Below are positions 1 through 11,229 of a stretch of DNA of 64,000 nucleotides, in pieces. The stretch lies in the NCBI GenBank assembly GCA_902362435.1, contig CABIWW010000012.1, positions 36,299 to 100,298 on the forward strand, in the 5' to 3' direction. The notes below the pieces were generated by a model that made no database searches, was not told the DNA's origin, and saw only the letters and a program-made list of their open reading frames with translations. The translations under genes and the position numbers were made by a program. The number at the start of each line of letters is the position of its first letter. Within the stretch, counting starts at the first letter, position 1. This DNA is from Eubacteriaceae bacterium. GTDB lineage: Bacteria > Bacillota > Clostridia > Peptostreptococcales > Anaerovoracaceae.

Positions 1-159
1 CTTGCTTCTTACCACGATAAATTCCCATGGGCGGCGACCCTTACTCGATGCTGAAAGCATCCCGGCCTGAAGCACTTTCTCTATCTTTTCATCATCTATA
101 CGCTCGCCTGTGTACTTCCTGACACTGCGGCGGTTTCTCATTATTTCAAGCAGATCCAT
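1..159 (-). CDS. Nitroreductase family protein, N-terminal 53 residues (runs off the left edge)
   Basis: Read leftward from an ATG at 159 with an AGAGGAG ribosome binding site 5-6 bases upstream. The visible start is MDLLEIMRNRRSVRKY, the classic opening of FMN-dependent nitroreductases: the Arg-Arg-Ser-x-Arg stretch binds the flavin phosphate in this family. It continues with a helix and a SASSKGRRPWEFIVV segment, where members position a Pro-Trp-x-Phe turn. Such proteins usually have 160-200 residues, so about two thirds lie outside the window. The substrate cannot be told from the N-terminus. Gene boundary and family are clear; the specific role is unknown. Confidence 0.85.
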   Translation of the reverse strand, partial: MDLLEIMRNRRSVRKYTGERIDDEKIEKVLQAGMLSASSKGRRPWEFIVVRSK

Positions 160-789
160 GATTTTCTCCTCTTTTCTATTACAATATAAATATGGTTAAT
201 ATCCCTTACCCCCTTACGGACAGTATGAGATCATCCATCTTGTTGCCTGTTTTTACGCAAATGTACGACAGCCTGGAAGCTCCTGCCGATCGACTGCTTT
301 TATTTTACTATCAAACTCGAAAAGCTTCAATCGAAAACCGAATTATATAATTTTGGCTCACCTCCGCGTTTCATGATCACCTCTTATTTCTGTGATGCAC
401 GGCTACTTACTTCTGTGATGTACGACTGTTACTCACAGCGATCTGGATCAGAACTATAAATCAGAATGATAAAATGATATAGCCTGGAAAAATCCCAAAG
501 TCACATACTGCATAAGTTGTATCAGAACTTGTGGACGCAGTATAATCCCGAAATCTGTGTATTATCCGCCACATTTAAAAATACCTGCACAAACGCTCTT
601 AAAAATGTGTATGATATGCGATCTTTCAAAAATAGTTACACACGATTTTCTATAATATATCAAAAATTACATCAAAAACGCGCCAAAAACGCATTTTTAT
701 CCAATATTTTCTATATTTGTGTGTAATAAAAAATAAATCCTTTTGTAAATACACAGACTAGAATGCGTTTGTGTATTGAGACTAAAAAA
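160..789. other. AT-rich intergenic stretch with no convincing gene
   Basis: About 630 bases between the nitroreductase and the CRISPR relic. The only open frame (517-726, plus strand) lacks a ribosome binding site, has biased lysine/asparagine-rich content and no recognisable motif, so I do not call it. The stretch should contain the nitroreductase promoter (minus strand), but I see no clear -35/-10 pair. An inverted repeat with 8-base arms AATACACA/TGTGTATT (748-755 and 770-777) could end transcription arriving from the relic CRISPR leader. Confidence 0.5.
388..436. repeat. Imperfect direct repeat of about 23-26 bp, two copies
   Basis: Two adjacent copies begin with TTCTGTGATG(C/T)ACG at 388 and 411 and both end near TTAC/CTCAC. 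They lie about 230 bases upstream of the nitroreductase start on its promoter side. They may be a regulator binding site or a simple duplication; no function can be assigned from sequence. Confidence 0.4.
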
Positions 790-878
790 CAATGTATTCT
801 ACACAAAATCAAAGAGCCTCAATTTAAGTTACAGATAAATTGAAAGGTCTCTGCATTCTATGATGTAACTGTTAAATC
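790..878 (-). CRISPR. Relic or solo CRISPR unit: one decayed repeat, a 38-base spacer-like stretch and half of a second repeat
   Basis: Read leftward. A repeat-like 30-mer at 849-878 matches the array consensus at 23 of 30 positions by eye. It is followed by a 38-base spacer-like stretch (811-848), close to the normal 34-38. At 790-810 lies a second partial repeat that keeps GATTT and ATACATTG of the consensus with a 3-base insertion, followed by a T-run. The whole sits directly behind a second copy of the leader (879-947). The Cas6 stem is broken at two of six pairs (TACATC/AATGCA) and the handle is ATGCAGAG instead of ATGTAAAG, so efficient processing is doubtful. It may be a decayed older array or a degenerate crRNA-like guide. 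I found no target for it in the window. Confidence 0.6.
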
Positions 879-947
879 CCCAACCTCTTCAAACTCTCTA
901 ATTATAACACTTCCAGGCTGTGTTTTGTTTACCTCTTAATCAATAAG
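879..947 (-). promoter_or_regulatory. Second copy of the CRISPR leader core
   Basis: These 69 bases align without gaps to the 69 bases next to the leader-proximal repeat (3518-3586), with about 14 differences by eye (about 80% identity). Both copies keep a TATAAT box on the minus strand (here 906-901), the AGAGAG segment behind it, and the same distance to the following repeat. This copy lies 26 bases beyond the leader-distal end of the main array and points the same way, towards the decayed repeat at 849-878. It could still start transcription of a short crRNA-like RNA. Confidence 0.65.
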
Positions 948-973
948 TGTTTCCGACTTTCGTCCATATGCCA

Positions 974-3517
974 TTTTACATTCCACAATGTATCTATTAA
1001 ATCGCTTCACTAAGTCATTTACTGAGCATGGTCTTGTTACTTTACATTCCACAATGTATCTATTAAATCTTGTCTCCGTCGATTGTCGTACATGCTACAT
1101 CGTTCTTTACATTCCACAATGTATCTATTAAATCTATACCTTTTGCTATAATAATGACATAAGATAAAGAACTTTACATTCCACAATGTATCTATTAAAT
1201 CCAGGAATCAACAAAACATAAAAATCAGAAACACCATTCTTTACATTCCACAATGTATCTATTAAATCGTCAGTACCTTGCGCAAAAATTTCACGATTTT
1301 TAACCTTTACATTCCACAATGTATCTATTAAATCCGTAGTGTTCTACATTCCAGTCCGTGCTGCCGGATGACTTTACATTCCACAATGTATCTATTAAAT
1401 CCCGAGACAGATCAGATGATTTACTCCGTTCTGGGTCTCTTTACATTCCACAATGTATCTATTAAATCTGAACCCTATCAGCTCATCATTTGCGGACGCG
1501 CCCTCCTTTACATTCCACAATGTATCTATTAAATCGCGAATACCGCACTGAATGCATCGTAGCAAAAACAGTGCTTTACATTCCACAATGTATCTATTAA
1601 ATCGTAGTTTCTGCCCTCGCGCGTTACGATGTCATTCTCTTTACATTCCACAATGTATCTATTAAATCCAATAACGAATATGTCTATGATCCGCTGCCGA
1701 AGCCTTTACATTCCACAATGTATCTATTAAATCCAGAGCTCTGATCAACGCAAATGTCGTTCAGGATCTGCTTTACATTCCACAATGTATCTATTAAATC
1801 GGTGATGATGCTCTTCTTTCTGCTCGCTTGGGGCGGCTTTACATTCCACAATGTATCTATTAAATCCGCAAACGGCACCGGATCTGTGACTATCGAAAAA
1901 CCTTTACATTCCACAATGTATCTATTAAATCTGTATTGCATTCGAAAACACAAGGACCGTTATTGCCTTTACATTCCACAATGTATCTATTAAATCTTAA
2001 ACTGGCTTGCGGGAATGACGGTTCGTGACGACCTTTACATTCCACAATGTATCTATTAAATCTCAGTTGCTCTGTTCCCGGTTCGATCATCTCCTCTTCT
2101 TTACATTCCACAATGTATCTATTAAATCTTACGCACGGACCATACACGATCATTTTAAATTCTGACTTTACATTCCACAATGTATCTATTAAATCTTCAG
2201 TTGCTCTGTTCCCGGTTCGATCATCTCCTCTTCTTTACATTCCACAATGTATCTATTAAATCATGAATATCACCACGGACGCTATCATGGCGATCTGCCT
2301 TTACATTCCACAATGTATCTATTAAATCGATTTTAATGCTGTAGCATCAGAAGACGGTACAGCCTTTACATTCCACAATGTATCTATTAAATCTACAGCC
2401 GGAAACATCATCGCGCAGCTGCAGAAAAACTTTACATTCCACAATGTATCTATTAAATCTCGTGCTTTCCTGCGCACACGCGCCAGTTTTCCGCCTTTAC
2501 ATTCCACAATGTATCTATTAAATCTGCACGAGGTTCGAAGATCAAATAAATTTGTCTTTCAGCTTTACATTCCACAATGTATCTATTAAATCAATATGCG
2601 TCGTTGCAACGCTGGTCATCGCTGCAGCTTTACATTCCACAATGTATCTATTAAATCTTTTCCCCGAATTTATTCCGCGTGCATATTTTTCCACTTTACA
2701 TTCCACAATGTATCTATTAAATCTGAAAAGTGGAAAGCAAACCGACAACGCCGCAACAAACTTTACATTCCACAATGTATCTATTAAATCTGGCACGTGA
2801 TCCAGGGAACGCCGGCAACCGGAACGCCTTTACATTCCACAATGTATCTATTAAATCTCTATTTATGACGACACCAAAACCGGCCGCTGCTGTCTTTACA
2901 TTCCACAATGTATCTATTAAATCTGCCCAGAGGGCTCTCCGTATCGATGTTTTCTTTTACTTTACATTCCACAATGTATCTATTAAATCTGCCGCCCTTA
3001 ATGTCTTTTAGCATTTTTTTCAGTGCCTTTACATTCCACAATGTATCTATTAAATCCCTTGAACACTTGCGTGTCAAACTCTCTGAAATCTACTTTACAT
3101 TCCACAATGTATCTATTAAATCTGACATCTATCGCCGGCCTGCCGGAAATAAAAGAGGCTTTACATTCCACAATGTATCTATTAAATCTGAAAAGTGGAA
3201 AGCAAACCGACAACGCCGCAACAAACTTTACATTCCACAATGTATCTATTAAATCGCTCGGCAGGTGCTTTGAAAAATACGTCAAAGCCGCCTTTACATT
3301 CCACAATGTATCTATTAAATCTTGTCCACGAACGCGCCCTCATTGATAATCGCCGCTTTACATTCCACAATGTATCTATTAAATCGAGCAGATCGCGTAC
3401 CAGATCGGCACGGAAGAAGCTGCTTTACATTCCACAATGTATCTATTAAATCAAGAAGAAAATTTCGTTATTTTTGCATGAAAGTGCCTTTACATTCCAC
3501 AATGTATCTATTAAATC
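974..3517 (-). CRISPR. Type I-B CRISPR array, 39 repeats of 30 bp and 38 spacers
   Basis: Repeats start every 64-68 bases from 974 to 3488. On the transcribed (minus) strand the repeat begins GATTTAATAGATACATTG and ends TGGAATGTAAAG. It carries a 6-bp hairpin TACATT-GTGG-AATGTA and, after Cas6 cleavage, an 8-base handle ATGTAAAG, very like known Clostridioides I-B repeats ending GGAATGTAAAT. Spacers are 34-38 bases. Polarity follows from this handle, from the leader at 3518, and from the only altered repeat being at 974 (last base changed), the leader-distal end. Two spacer pairs are duplicated: 2063-2098 with 2196-2232, and 2724-2760 with 3189-3225. Many short open frames across this region are artefacts of the repeat. 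Confidence 0.98.
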
Positions 3518-3705
3518 CCCGTACTCTTCAACCTCTCTAATTATAGTACTTCCCAGCTATGTTTTGTCCACCTCTTGATTAATAAATTTTCCTGGCCTTC
3601 ACTGGTATGCGAAAATCACGGTAAAAGCTGCCGGAGTGTGTGCTTTTCAGGGTTTGTCGACTGGCTACGTTTTTTGCATTATCAGGAGTCGACAAAGGTA
3701 AATGA
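3518..3705 (-). promoter_or_regulatory. CRISPR leader and array promoter
   Basis: The stretch between cas2 and the leader-proximal repeat. On the minus strand it has a perfect -10 box TATAAT (3545-3540) preceded by TAC; the best -35 candidate is TGGACA (3570-3565) at a wide 19-base spacing. Transcription would begin about 15-20 bases before the first repeat. The same core recurs at 879-947. No gene fits here; a plus-strand frame starting at 3575 overlaps cas2 and is a shadow. Confidence 0.75.
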
Positions 3706-3984
3706 TCAAATTAAGAAACTGGTCTTGTCATCTTCGATGCCCCAGAATTCCTTGTCCAGCCATCTTTCCTGCCGGCTTTTGAACAGTATTATCGAGTCCA
3801 GCGAGGTGTCAACATGCGGCTTCAGTTCCTGCCTGAGCTTTTCCAGCTGGACCTTTGACAGCTCGCCTTCAAAAACCGAATTCTGGATATGCGTCAGATA
3901 TTTTTTGCATATCTTGAATATGCGCGACCACCTCTTCTGCCCGTTATCCGTCTTGCTTATATCATATACCAGCACAATATACAT
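3706..3984 (-). CDS. cas2: CRISPR adaptation endonuclease-like protein Cas2
   Basis: A 92-residue protein, the usual Cas2 length. It opens MYIVLVYDISKTD, the beta-1 strand with the conserved Asp (residue 8) of the ferredoxin-like fold, and has HIQNSVFEGEL, the typical (Q/N)xSVFEG motif of the second half. Cas2 dimers bridge two Cas1 dimers in the complex that inserts new spacers at the leader end of the array. The start is 3 bases after the cas1 stop, so the pair is translationally coupled. It is the last gene of the cas operon and lies next to the leader. Confidence 0.97.
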   Translation of the reverse strand: MYIVLVYDISKTDNGQKRWSRIFKICKKYLTHIQNSVFEGELSKVQLEKLRQELKPHVDTSLDSIILFKSRQERWLDKEFWGIEDDKTSFLI

Positions 3985-3987
3985 TTT

Positions 3988-4980
3988 TCACCACCATATT
4001 CTGAACCCTTCATACTCTTTTTCACCGATCAGATGCTTTATCAGCTTGTAAGCTTCCAGACGCATCAGATACTGATACGAAACTTTCCGCCCGAGCTCCC
4101 TGTGCATGATCGTCTTCTTCAGCCGGTTTTCAAACTCAGAAACTATCAGCCTCGAGGCATCCTGCTTCAGATGCATGAAGTTTAGTTCTTTTGTAAAGCT
4201 GCCCTCTGTTATCTGCCTCCTGTTCAGGAGCGAAAAAATCAACCGGTCACCTATCAGAGGCTTGAAGACCTCGGTCAGATCCAGGCAAAGCGAATACCTG
4301 CGCACTCCCGGTTCATGCAGATAGCTTATCGTCGGATCGAGCTGAGTTTTATATATTTCACTTAAAGCCTTCGTGTATATCAAAGAATTCACGTACGAAA
4401 TCAGTGAATTGATCATATTGTCCGGCGGATGCATCACTCTTTTTTCAAACCGGATGTCCTGATCCACTATGATATTCCATGCCGAATAATAGCTTTTGCG
4501 TATATTCCCTTCGATCCCCATGAGCTCATCGATCTTTTTCGCAGACGATATCCCACGCCTCAGGCTGTCTATCTCTCTCATGTAAAGCGATACATCTTTT
4601 CCTCTTCCGTTATAATAGCGCAAATTACGATATATATTGTCTGCCGCGGCTTCTATGAATTTCCTGGCGATCACGAGCCGCTTACTGTCATCCGTGTAAT
4701 GTTCCACCTGTCTGACCAGCATCTGTCCTGCCAGCAGACTTTCTCTAGGGTAGTAGCTCCCTGTATAGAAACTGTAGTGATTGAAGAAATGCATCGGTAT
4801 CCCGTACTTTGATATATAATTGATAAAATTCGTATTGAACGTCATCTCCGACATGACATATATATCAGAAATACGTTCAACCGGCATGTCACGTTTTTCT
4901 CCTTCATATGTCGTAAACTGCAGTGTGTTGTCTTTACGCTTCAGATCTCCACTGCTGTAGACATAAAAACTCTGTTTCAT
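3988..4980 (-). CDS. cas1: CRISPR spacer integrase Cas1 (type I-B)
   Basis: 330 residues counted from ATG 4980, chosen because AAAGGAGG lies 5 bases upstream; an upstream alternative start lacks this. The N-terminal beta domain (YVYSSGDLKRKD, ISDIYVMSEM) is followed by the helical catalytic domain with YLHEPGVRRYSLCLDLTEVF, the conserved metal-binding His/Asp segment of I-B Cas1 enzymes. With Cas2 it joins protospacers to the first repeat. Gene order cas4-cas1-cas2 with tiny gaps is typical of subtype I-B, where Cas4 trims prespacers and selects the PAM. Confidence 0.97.
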   Translation of the reverse strand: MKQSFYVYSSGDLKRKDNTLQFTTYEGEKRDMPVERISDIYVMSEMTFNTNFINYISKYGIPMHFFNHYSFYTGSYYPRESLLAGQMLVRQVEHYTDDSKRLVIARKFIEAAADNIYRNLRYYNGRGKDVSLYMREIDSLRRGISSAKKIDELMGIEGNIRKSYYSAWNIIVDQDIRFEKRVMHPPDNMINSLISYVNSLIYTKALSEIYKTQLDPTISYLHEPGVRRYSLCLDLTEVFKPLIGDRLIFSLLNRRQITEGSFTKELNFMHLKQDASRLIVSEFENRLKKTIMHRELGRKVSYQYLMRLEAYKLIKHLIGEKEYEGFRIWW

Positions 4981-4997
4981 CAGGTCCTCCTTTCCGG

Positions 4998-5492
4998 TCA
5001 AATAAAGCACAGATCATGGTATGCACACTTTCGACATATTTTTTTCTCGCAAAAATCAGGTGGGATTTCCTGCTTCCTTACCCTATTGATCTCTTCAATG
5101 ATGCATTCGAGTTCATGTTCATCCTCAGACAGCAGTTCTACAGTCAGATTCTGTTTCAGCAGAGGATAATCTATCCTTGCTTTCATATCTCTAAGCCCTC
5201 GCTGTGCAAGATAGTACAGATAATATTTGACCTGCCAGATCCCCGCTTCCTCTATCGATCTGCTCTTTTTTATTTCATGCAGTTCACGGTGTCCTTTTAT
5301 GAAATCTATATTTATCACATTGTCTATGTTTATATGTTTTTCATCACGCCTGTAACTGTTTTCATCCAGCAGTTTTCCAAGCATCACATCTTCATTTTCA
5401 TTCTCCATGTTTATCTCGTGGCAAAAATACCACAGCTTTCTCTTACAGACAAAATGATAATATATCATCATTCCTGTGATTCTTTCTTCCAT
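4998..5492 (-). CDS. cas4: CRISPR prespacer nuclease Cas4
   Basis: 164 residues from ATG 5492, which has GGAGAG 6 bases upstream. It is a RecB-like nuclease with an iron-sulfur cluster. One cysteine sits near the N-terminus (FVCKRKLWYF, about residue 16) and three cluster at the C-terminus in the CEKKICRKCAYHDLC segment, giving the cluster ligands. The ExK motif of the active site is seen as HEIKKSR, with acidic residues before it. Cas4 processes the ends of prespacers and helps choose fragments with a correct PAM before Cas1-Cas2 integrates them. It lies 17 bases before cas1. Confidence 0.93.
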   Translation of the reverse strand: MEERITGMMIYYHFVCKRKLWYFCHEINMENENEDVMLGKLLDENSYRRDEKHINIDNVINIDFIKGHRELHEIKKSRSIEEAGIWQVKYYLYYLAQRGLRDMKARIDYPLLKQNLTVELLSEDEHELECIIEEINRVRKQEIPPDFCEKKICRKCAYHDLCFI

Positions 5493-5510
5493 AAGCAACT
5501 CTCCTGCAGA

Positions 5511-7871
5511 TCAGCATATCATAAACGTTTCCTGCTGTTCTTCAGCCTTGATGAAGAGGCCTTTACCACTCAGCGTTTCCTCATCGAAATCGTATTCAGC
5601 GCAATTTTCATCTATCCTGTGTATGAAAGTCCCCTTGATCGGCTCTTTATCCATCGCGTTCCTGTACCTCTTGTCATACGAGGCTACATTGAGAGTAAGC
5701 GCATCCAGCTTTGAGTTGAGTACAGCTTTTATTTCTGTACCTATATTCGCACCACACAAAATATTGCTACATACACGTATCATTTCATGTTCCTTCTGGT
5801 ATATGCTGTCAGGCATAACAGTCGTGTTTCTTATCTTTCGAAAGCTGTCATCCGCTTCACTTTTGCTGTATTCAGCAAATAATATAGTTTCGAAATGTCG
5901 GAGCATATCCTTTATTTCTTTATAATAATTGCTGTTTTCTATTTCGGGCGAACCATAAACTTCGTTCACGCATTCTGTTTTCATTTTCTCGGAAAGCACC
6001 TCGCCGGTAATTTTTCTGATACAGTGCAGTGACTCGTCATAGATCACCTCGTCGTATATCGTTTTTCTGCCGTTTTTCGTATCATGCACTATGATATTAG
6101 GATGTTCAGGGAAGTATCTGCCAGAACGGTTGCAGCGGCCCATGCGCTGCAGCAGGCTGTCGATCGGGCACATCTCCGTATACAAAATATCAAAATCTAT
6201 ATCGAGACTGGCCTCCACGATCTGCGTAGTCACCCAGATGCCTTCCGCGCCTTCCTGCACAGAAAAGTCCATTATGCTTTTCTCAAGCAAGTCACGATGC
6301 TTTCTGATAAAACCTGCGTGCAGCAGCTTTACATTGCTATTCATTTCTCGCAGCGAGTCATAGACCCTCTGGGCTTTGCGCACTGTATTGCATATCACAA
6401 GCACTTTCCTGCCGTGTGCGCTTTCCAGTATCTCATTGATATCCATTTCACCGTCTGTCACAGATACGATATGCCTCTTCAGCTCTGATTCACCTGAAAA
6501 ATCCTGCAGATAGCACTCTTCACCAAAGCGCAGTCCGTGCTCTTCCATAAGTTTTTTCAGCACCGGCGGGAAAGTCGCTGTTATTATCGCAAACCGCCCG
6601 CCCATCTCTGATATTGTTTTTAGCCCGTATATCAGCGCTGCAACTACGCGCGGAGAATACGACTGTATCTCGTCGATTACCACCTTTGAATATTTGAGCG
6701 TCGCCGCAAATATTTCAGTGCCTGCGGCTTTATACGAGAATTTGAACAGCTGATCCACCGTGCATACTGTCAATGGTGCGGACAGAAGCTTCGCCTTTTC
6801 ATAGCGGCTGTAGCCATCGCCCTTTTCAGAGGATTCTTTGAGGAATTTCTTCATGCTGCCCGAGTGCAGAAGCGCCGCCTCTTTATACTCATATCGTTCA
6901 CGTATCCTGTCGTATATCGCATCAGACGAGACCATCATCGGAAGCGTGTAAAAACCTTTTTCGCCATCGAGCCATAAAAGCGCCGCTTCTGTTTTACCGG
7001 ATCCTGTCGGTGCTATCACTACCAGGTTATCCTCAGAATGCTCACGCATGTATTCCTGCGCTGGTCTAAGATTACCGTCCAGGCTTTTTTCGATACTTGA
7101 TTTCAGCTTCTTTTCTATCAGATCGGGATGCTGCTCCGCTTCACTGTACCCGGCGCTCACGGACCAGTCAAATTTGTTCAGCATACCCTTCACCAGGATA
7201 TACTCGCGCCATATTTCATCATCTACATCTGAATTCCGGCATTGCTGATTCAATCTGAATATGACCTTCCGAATGTTTCCAACAGAAAACTCCCACTTAT
7301 CGTCATCAAGGAACTCTCTGACGGATTTGTTGTAATATTTTTCCGCATACCCATTAATATCTTTAGCTTTATATTCATCATCTCTTGTGTGGTGATGATA
7401 AACAGCAGTAATGAACACCTTGAAATCATCCTCCGTGAAGCGCTCATCTATATCCTTGAAATCATTCCACGAAACCGACAGTGCACTCAGGTGACCATGC
7501 GGCATCTGCCGCACGCCCTTCAATTTCTCGTTATCAGTAATCCTATCCTGAAAAACTTCGTTTGCCTTGCCTATATCATGATATCTGCAGGCCGCTATGA
7601 TCAGTTTTATTTCTTTTTCCGAAAAATATTTTCCATGGTCGACAAAGAATCCTTCAGCACATTTCACTGTTTCATCAAGGTGATCTTTTAACAGTTTCTG
7701 CGGCCCGTTTTTTCCGGCTTTCACTTTCTGAGCTGCATTATCTATCGCAGCAAGTTCCCAGTCAGCCAGTTCGCCATGCAATACTTCCTTAAGCTCACGC
7801 ACTGATTTCAAAAAAGTGTCTTTCTCCTTGCCGGTAATGCTCCGTTCTTCTGATTTTGCATAATACTCCAT
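5511..7871 (-). CDS. cas3: CRISPR helicase-nuclease Cas3 (HD plus SF2 helicase)
   Basis: 786 residues. The N-terminal HD nuclease shows DHLDETVK (about 63-70), YHDIGKANEVFQ (HD at 98-99), PHGHLSA and the YHHH run near 160, the expected metal ligands. The SF2 helicase follows: Walker A APTGSGKT (287-294), DEIQ box (400-403), TATFPP motif III and QRMGRCNRSGR motif VI. Once Cascade has opened a target, Cas3 is recruited to the displaced strand and degrades DNA processively. All catalytic motifs look intact, so interference should be active. It starts 74 bases after the cas5 stop, the widest gap in the operon, with its own AAAGGAGG. Confidence 0.97.
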   Translation of the reverse strand: MEYYAKSEERSITGKEKDTFLKSVRELKEVLHGELADWELAAIDNAAQKVKAGKNGPQKLLKDHLDETVKCAEGFFVDHGKYFSEKEIKLIIAACRYHDIGKANEVFQDRITDNEKLKGVRQMPHGHLSALSVSWNDFKDIDERFTEDDFKVFITAVYHHHTRDDEYKAKDINGYAEKYYNKSVREFLDDDKWEFSVGNIRKVIFRLNQQCRNSDVDDEIWREYILVKGMLNKFDWSVSAGYSEAEQHPDLIEKKLKSSIEKSLDGNLRPAQEYMREHSEDNLVVIAPTGSGKTEAALLWLDGEKGFYTLPMMVSSDAIYDRIRERYEYKEAALLHSGSMKKFLKESSEKGDGYSRYEKAKLLSAPLTVCTVDQLFKFSYKAAGTEIFAATLKYSKVVIDEIQSYSPRVVAALIYGLKTISEMGGRFAIITATFPPVLKKLMEEHGLRFGEECYLQDFSGESELKRHIVSVTDGEMDINEILESAHGRKVLVICNTVRKAQRVYDSLREMNSNVKLLHAGFIRKHRDLLEKSIMDFSVQEGAEGIWVTTQIVEASLDIDFDILYTEMCPIDSLLQRMGRCNRSGRYFPEHPNIIVHDTKNGRKTIYDEVIYDESLHCIRKITGEVLSEKMKTECVNEVYGSPEIENSNYYKEIKDMLRHFETILFAEYSKSEADDSFRKIRNTTVMPDSIYQKEHEMIRVCSNILCGANIGTEIKAVLNSKLDALTLNVASYDKRYRNAMDKEPIKGTFIHRIDENCAEYDFDEETLSGKGLFIKAEEQQETFMIC

Positions 7872-7945
7872 ATGATCCCCGACCTCCTTTCAGAAGTTGC
7901 CTGCGGTTCTGACTTCTATACATGACTCATTTCCGGATCATACAG

Positions 7946-9513
<1,568 letters not shown>

Positions 9514-9521
<8 letters not shown>

Positions 9522-11214
9522 CGCGACCTTCCTCCTTTTCATCATCCTGCGTCTTTACCGAATAACTTCCCTTCAATCCCAGTACGAATGCATACCCGTC
9601 TTCCTGGAAGCACTTCTGATCTCCGATCATGTATATAAATCCTTCCGGCATCTGAAGCCTGCTCGAGCAGTACATTCGCATCACTATTTCTATAAACTTT
9701 TTATCATTTCCGACTGAAAGAGCATTGAGAAGCTGATATATAGTTCCGCGGAGAAAATCATCGCTTGTCAGCCCTCTGCTTTCCATCAGATTTTTCCGCA
9801 GAGCATACCCGCTGTCTCTCATCCTGTATTTATTCATAAAAGCATTACCTCCTTTGTTCTCGTTTATATGGCACTGCTGCAGCTGGATGCAGTACACCAT
9901 GAAAGCCGTTCCCAGCATACCGTCGTTTTCTATCGAAGCCTTCATCAGCCTGTTCAGCAGCGGATACTGTTCACGGTATTTCAGCAGATTCATTATGACT
10001 TCCTCATACACATTCAGGTATTCGCTGCCTATTTTGCAGAACGGATGCTCTGCCAGTTTCCCAAGGCAGCTTTTCACCGTTTTATCATTAAGGATCCTCA
10101 GTACAGGCTTGCTTATTATGCTGAAGGCATATCTGTCGCTCTCATTCGTACCTCTCATGATCACCTGTATATTTAAAAGCTCATTCGTCTTGTCTTCGAG
10201 CACCATGTTCACAACTCTTGCAAACCACGACGGATATCTTTCATCTTTTTCTTTCATCGAACTATCTTCCACCGCAGGTATTTTTTTATTGACGCCAATA
10301 ATCGTTTTTACATTGTGATTCAAATTCACAAATACGAATTTATTTCCGATAAGCTGAAAACCCAGTGGACTCATCGCATACAGGAATGCACATACCGGAC
10401 ATAGATACGCATCCACTTTCCCGTTCCAGAATGCAGATCTTTTTCGTGCCAGATCATCGGCCATTTCTTTCATAAATGCTATAGAAACCTTCTCCCCACT
10501 CTTAATAGGCATGCCGCATTCTATACATGAATCCTTAGACCTGCTGTGATCGCTTTTCAGATACTCTACGAACGGGATTCCAAAATCTTTTGCAAATATT
10601 GCTCTCATGTTTTTGTCTGCATTTTTACGATGGAGGAAACATTTTTTATCCCAAAATCTGTTTATGATGCTGTATATGATGCTTTTCATCGCAAAAGTTT
10701 CCCTGCAGATGTCATTTGAAAGGAAAACCTTGAGTCCTCTCAGTTTTTCAAGAAGCAGTGTCTCATCCATTTTGTCACTGAGTTTTTCTTTTTTCAGCTG
10801 CTCATACGCTTCCATGCATTTTACTTCATCACTGCCTGCAGCCTCTTTTATGTTTTCAAATCCTGCCTTGTAACTGTTTAACAGCAGTTTGTCATTTATA
10901 TACTTCAGCTGTTCTCTGTTTTCTTTCGTAGCTTCCCAGCTGTGGATCTCCAGTTTACTGATGCAGCTGTCGATCTTCTTTTCGATCTCAGGCAGTACTG
11001 TCGCCGGCCCTAAATATTTTACAAAAGCTTTGAAATATACGTCTGTCCAGTCAGTATCCAGTGCAAATGCCCGGTCTATCCAGAACGTATATTTATCATC
11101 AGAGATCCCGTAATCGACACCTTCTCTCGCACCGTGATTTTCGAGTGCATAATAAAGGCCTGTGATGCCTGCGTTTTTAAGAAAATCCCCAAGACTTATT
11201 TCTAAACGATCCAT
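9514..11214 (-). CDS. cas8b: Cascade large subunit Cas8b (Cst1-like)
   Basis: 566 residues with AGAGGGGGTG 5 bases before the ATG. The opening MDRLEISLGDFLKNAGITGLYY and a central zinc-finger-like module, SCIECGMPIKSGEKVS followed by AYLCPVCAFLYAMSPLGF, are typical of the Cst1/Cas8b1 group found with Cst2 and Cas5t. The large subunit reads the PAM and recruits Cas3. This places the locus in the I-B variant once called Tneap. The family diverges fast, so assignment rests on the zinc module, length and position between cas6 and cas7. Confidence 0.9.
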
Positions 11215-11229
11215 ATTACACCCCCTCTG

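Noticed and set aside
517..726. 69-codon plus-strand frame in the left intergenic region
   Set aside because: No ribosome binding site, AT-driven composition and no motif.
974..3517. Array transcribed rightward with handle ATTAAATC
   Set aside because: ATTAAATC looks a little like the usual ATTGAAAC handle. However, the other strand ends GGAATGTAAAG as in clostridial I-B repeats, a leader with TATAAT lies on the right, and the altered repeat is on the left, so leftward transcription is better supported.
1395..3540. Many 60-114-codon frames on both strands across 1.4-3.5 kb
   Set aside because: They read the CRISPR repeat over and over (FTFHNVSIKS, FNRYIVECK, DLIDTLWNVK) and are artefacts of the array.
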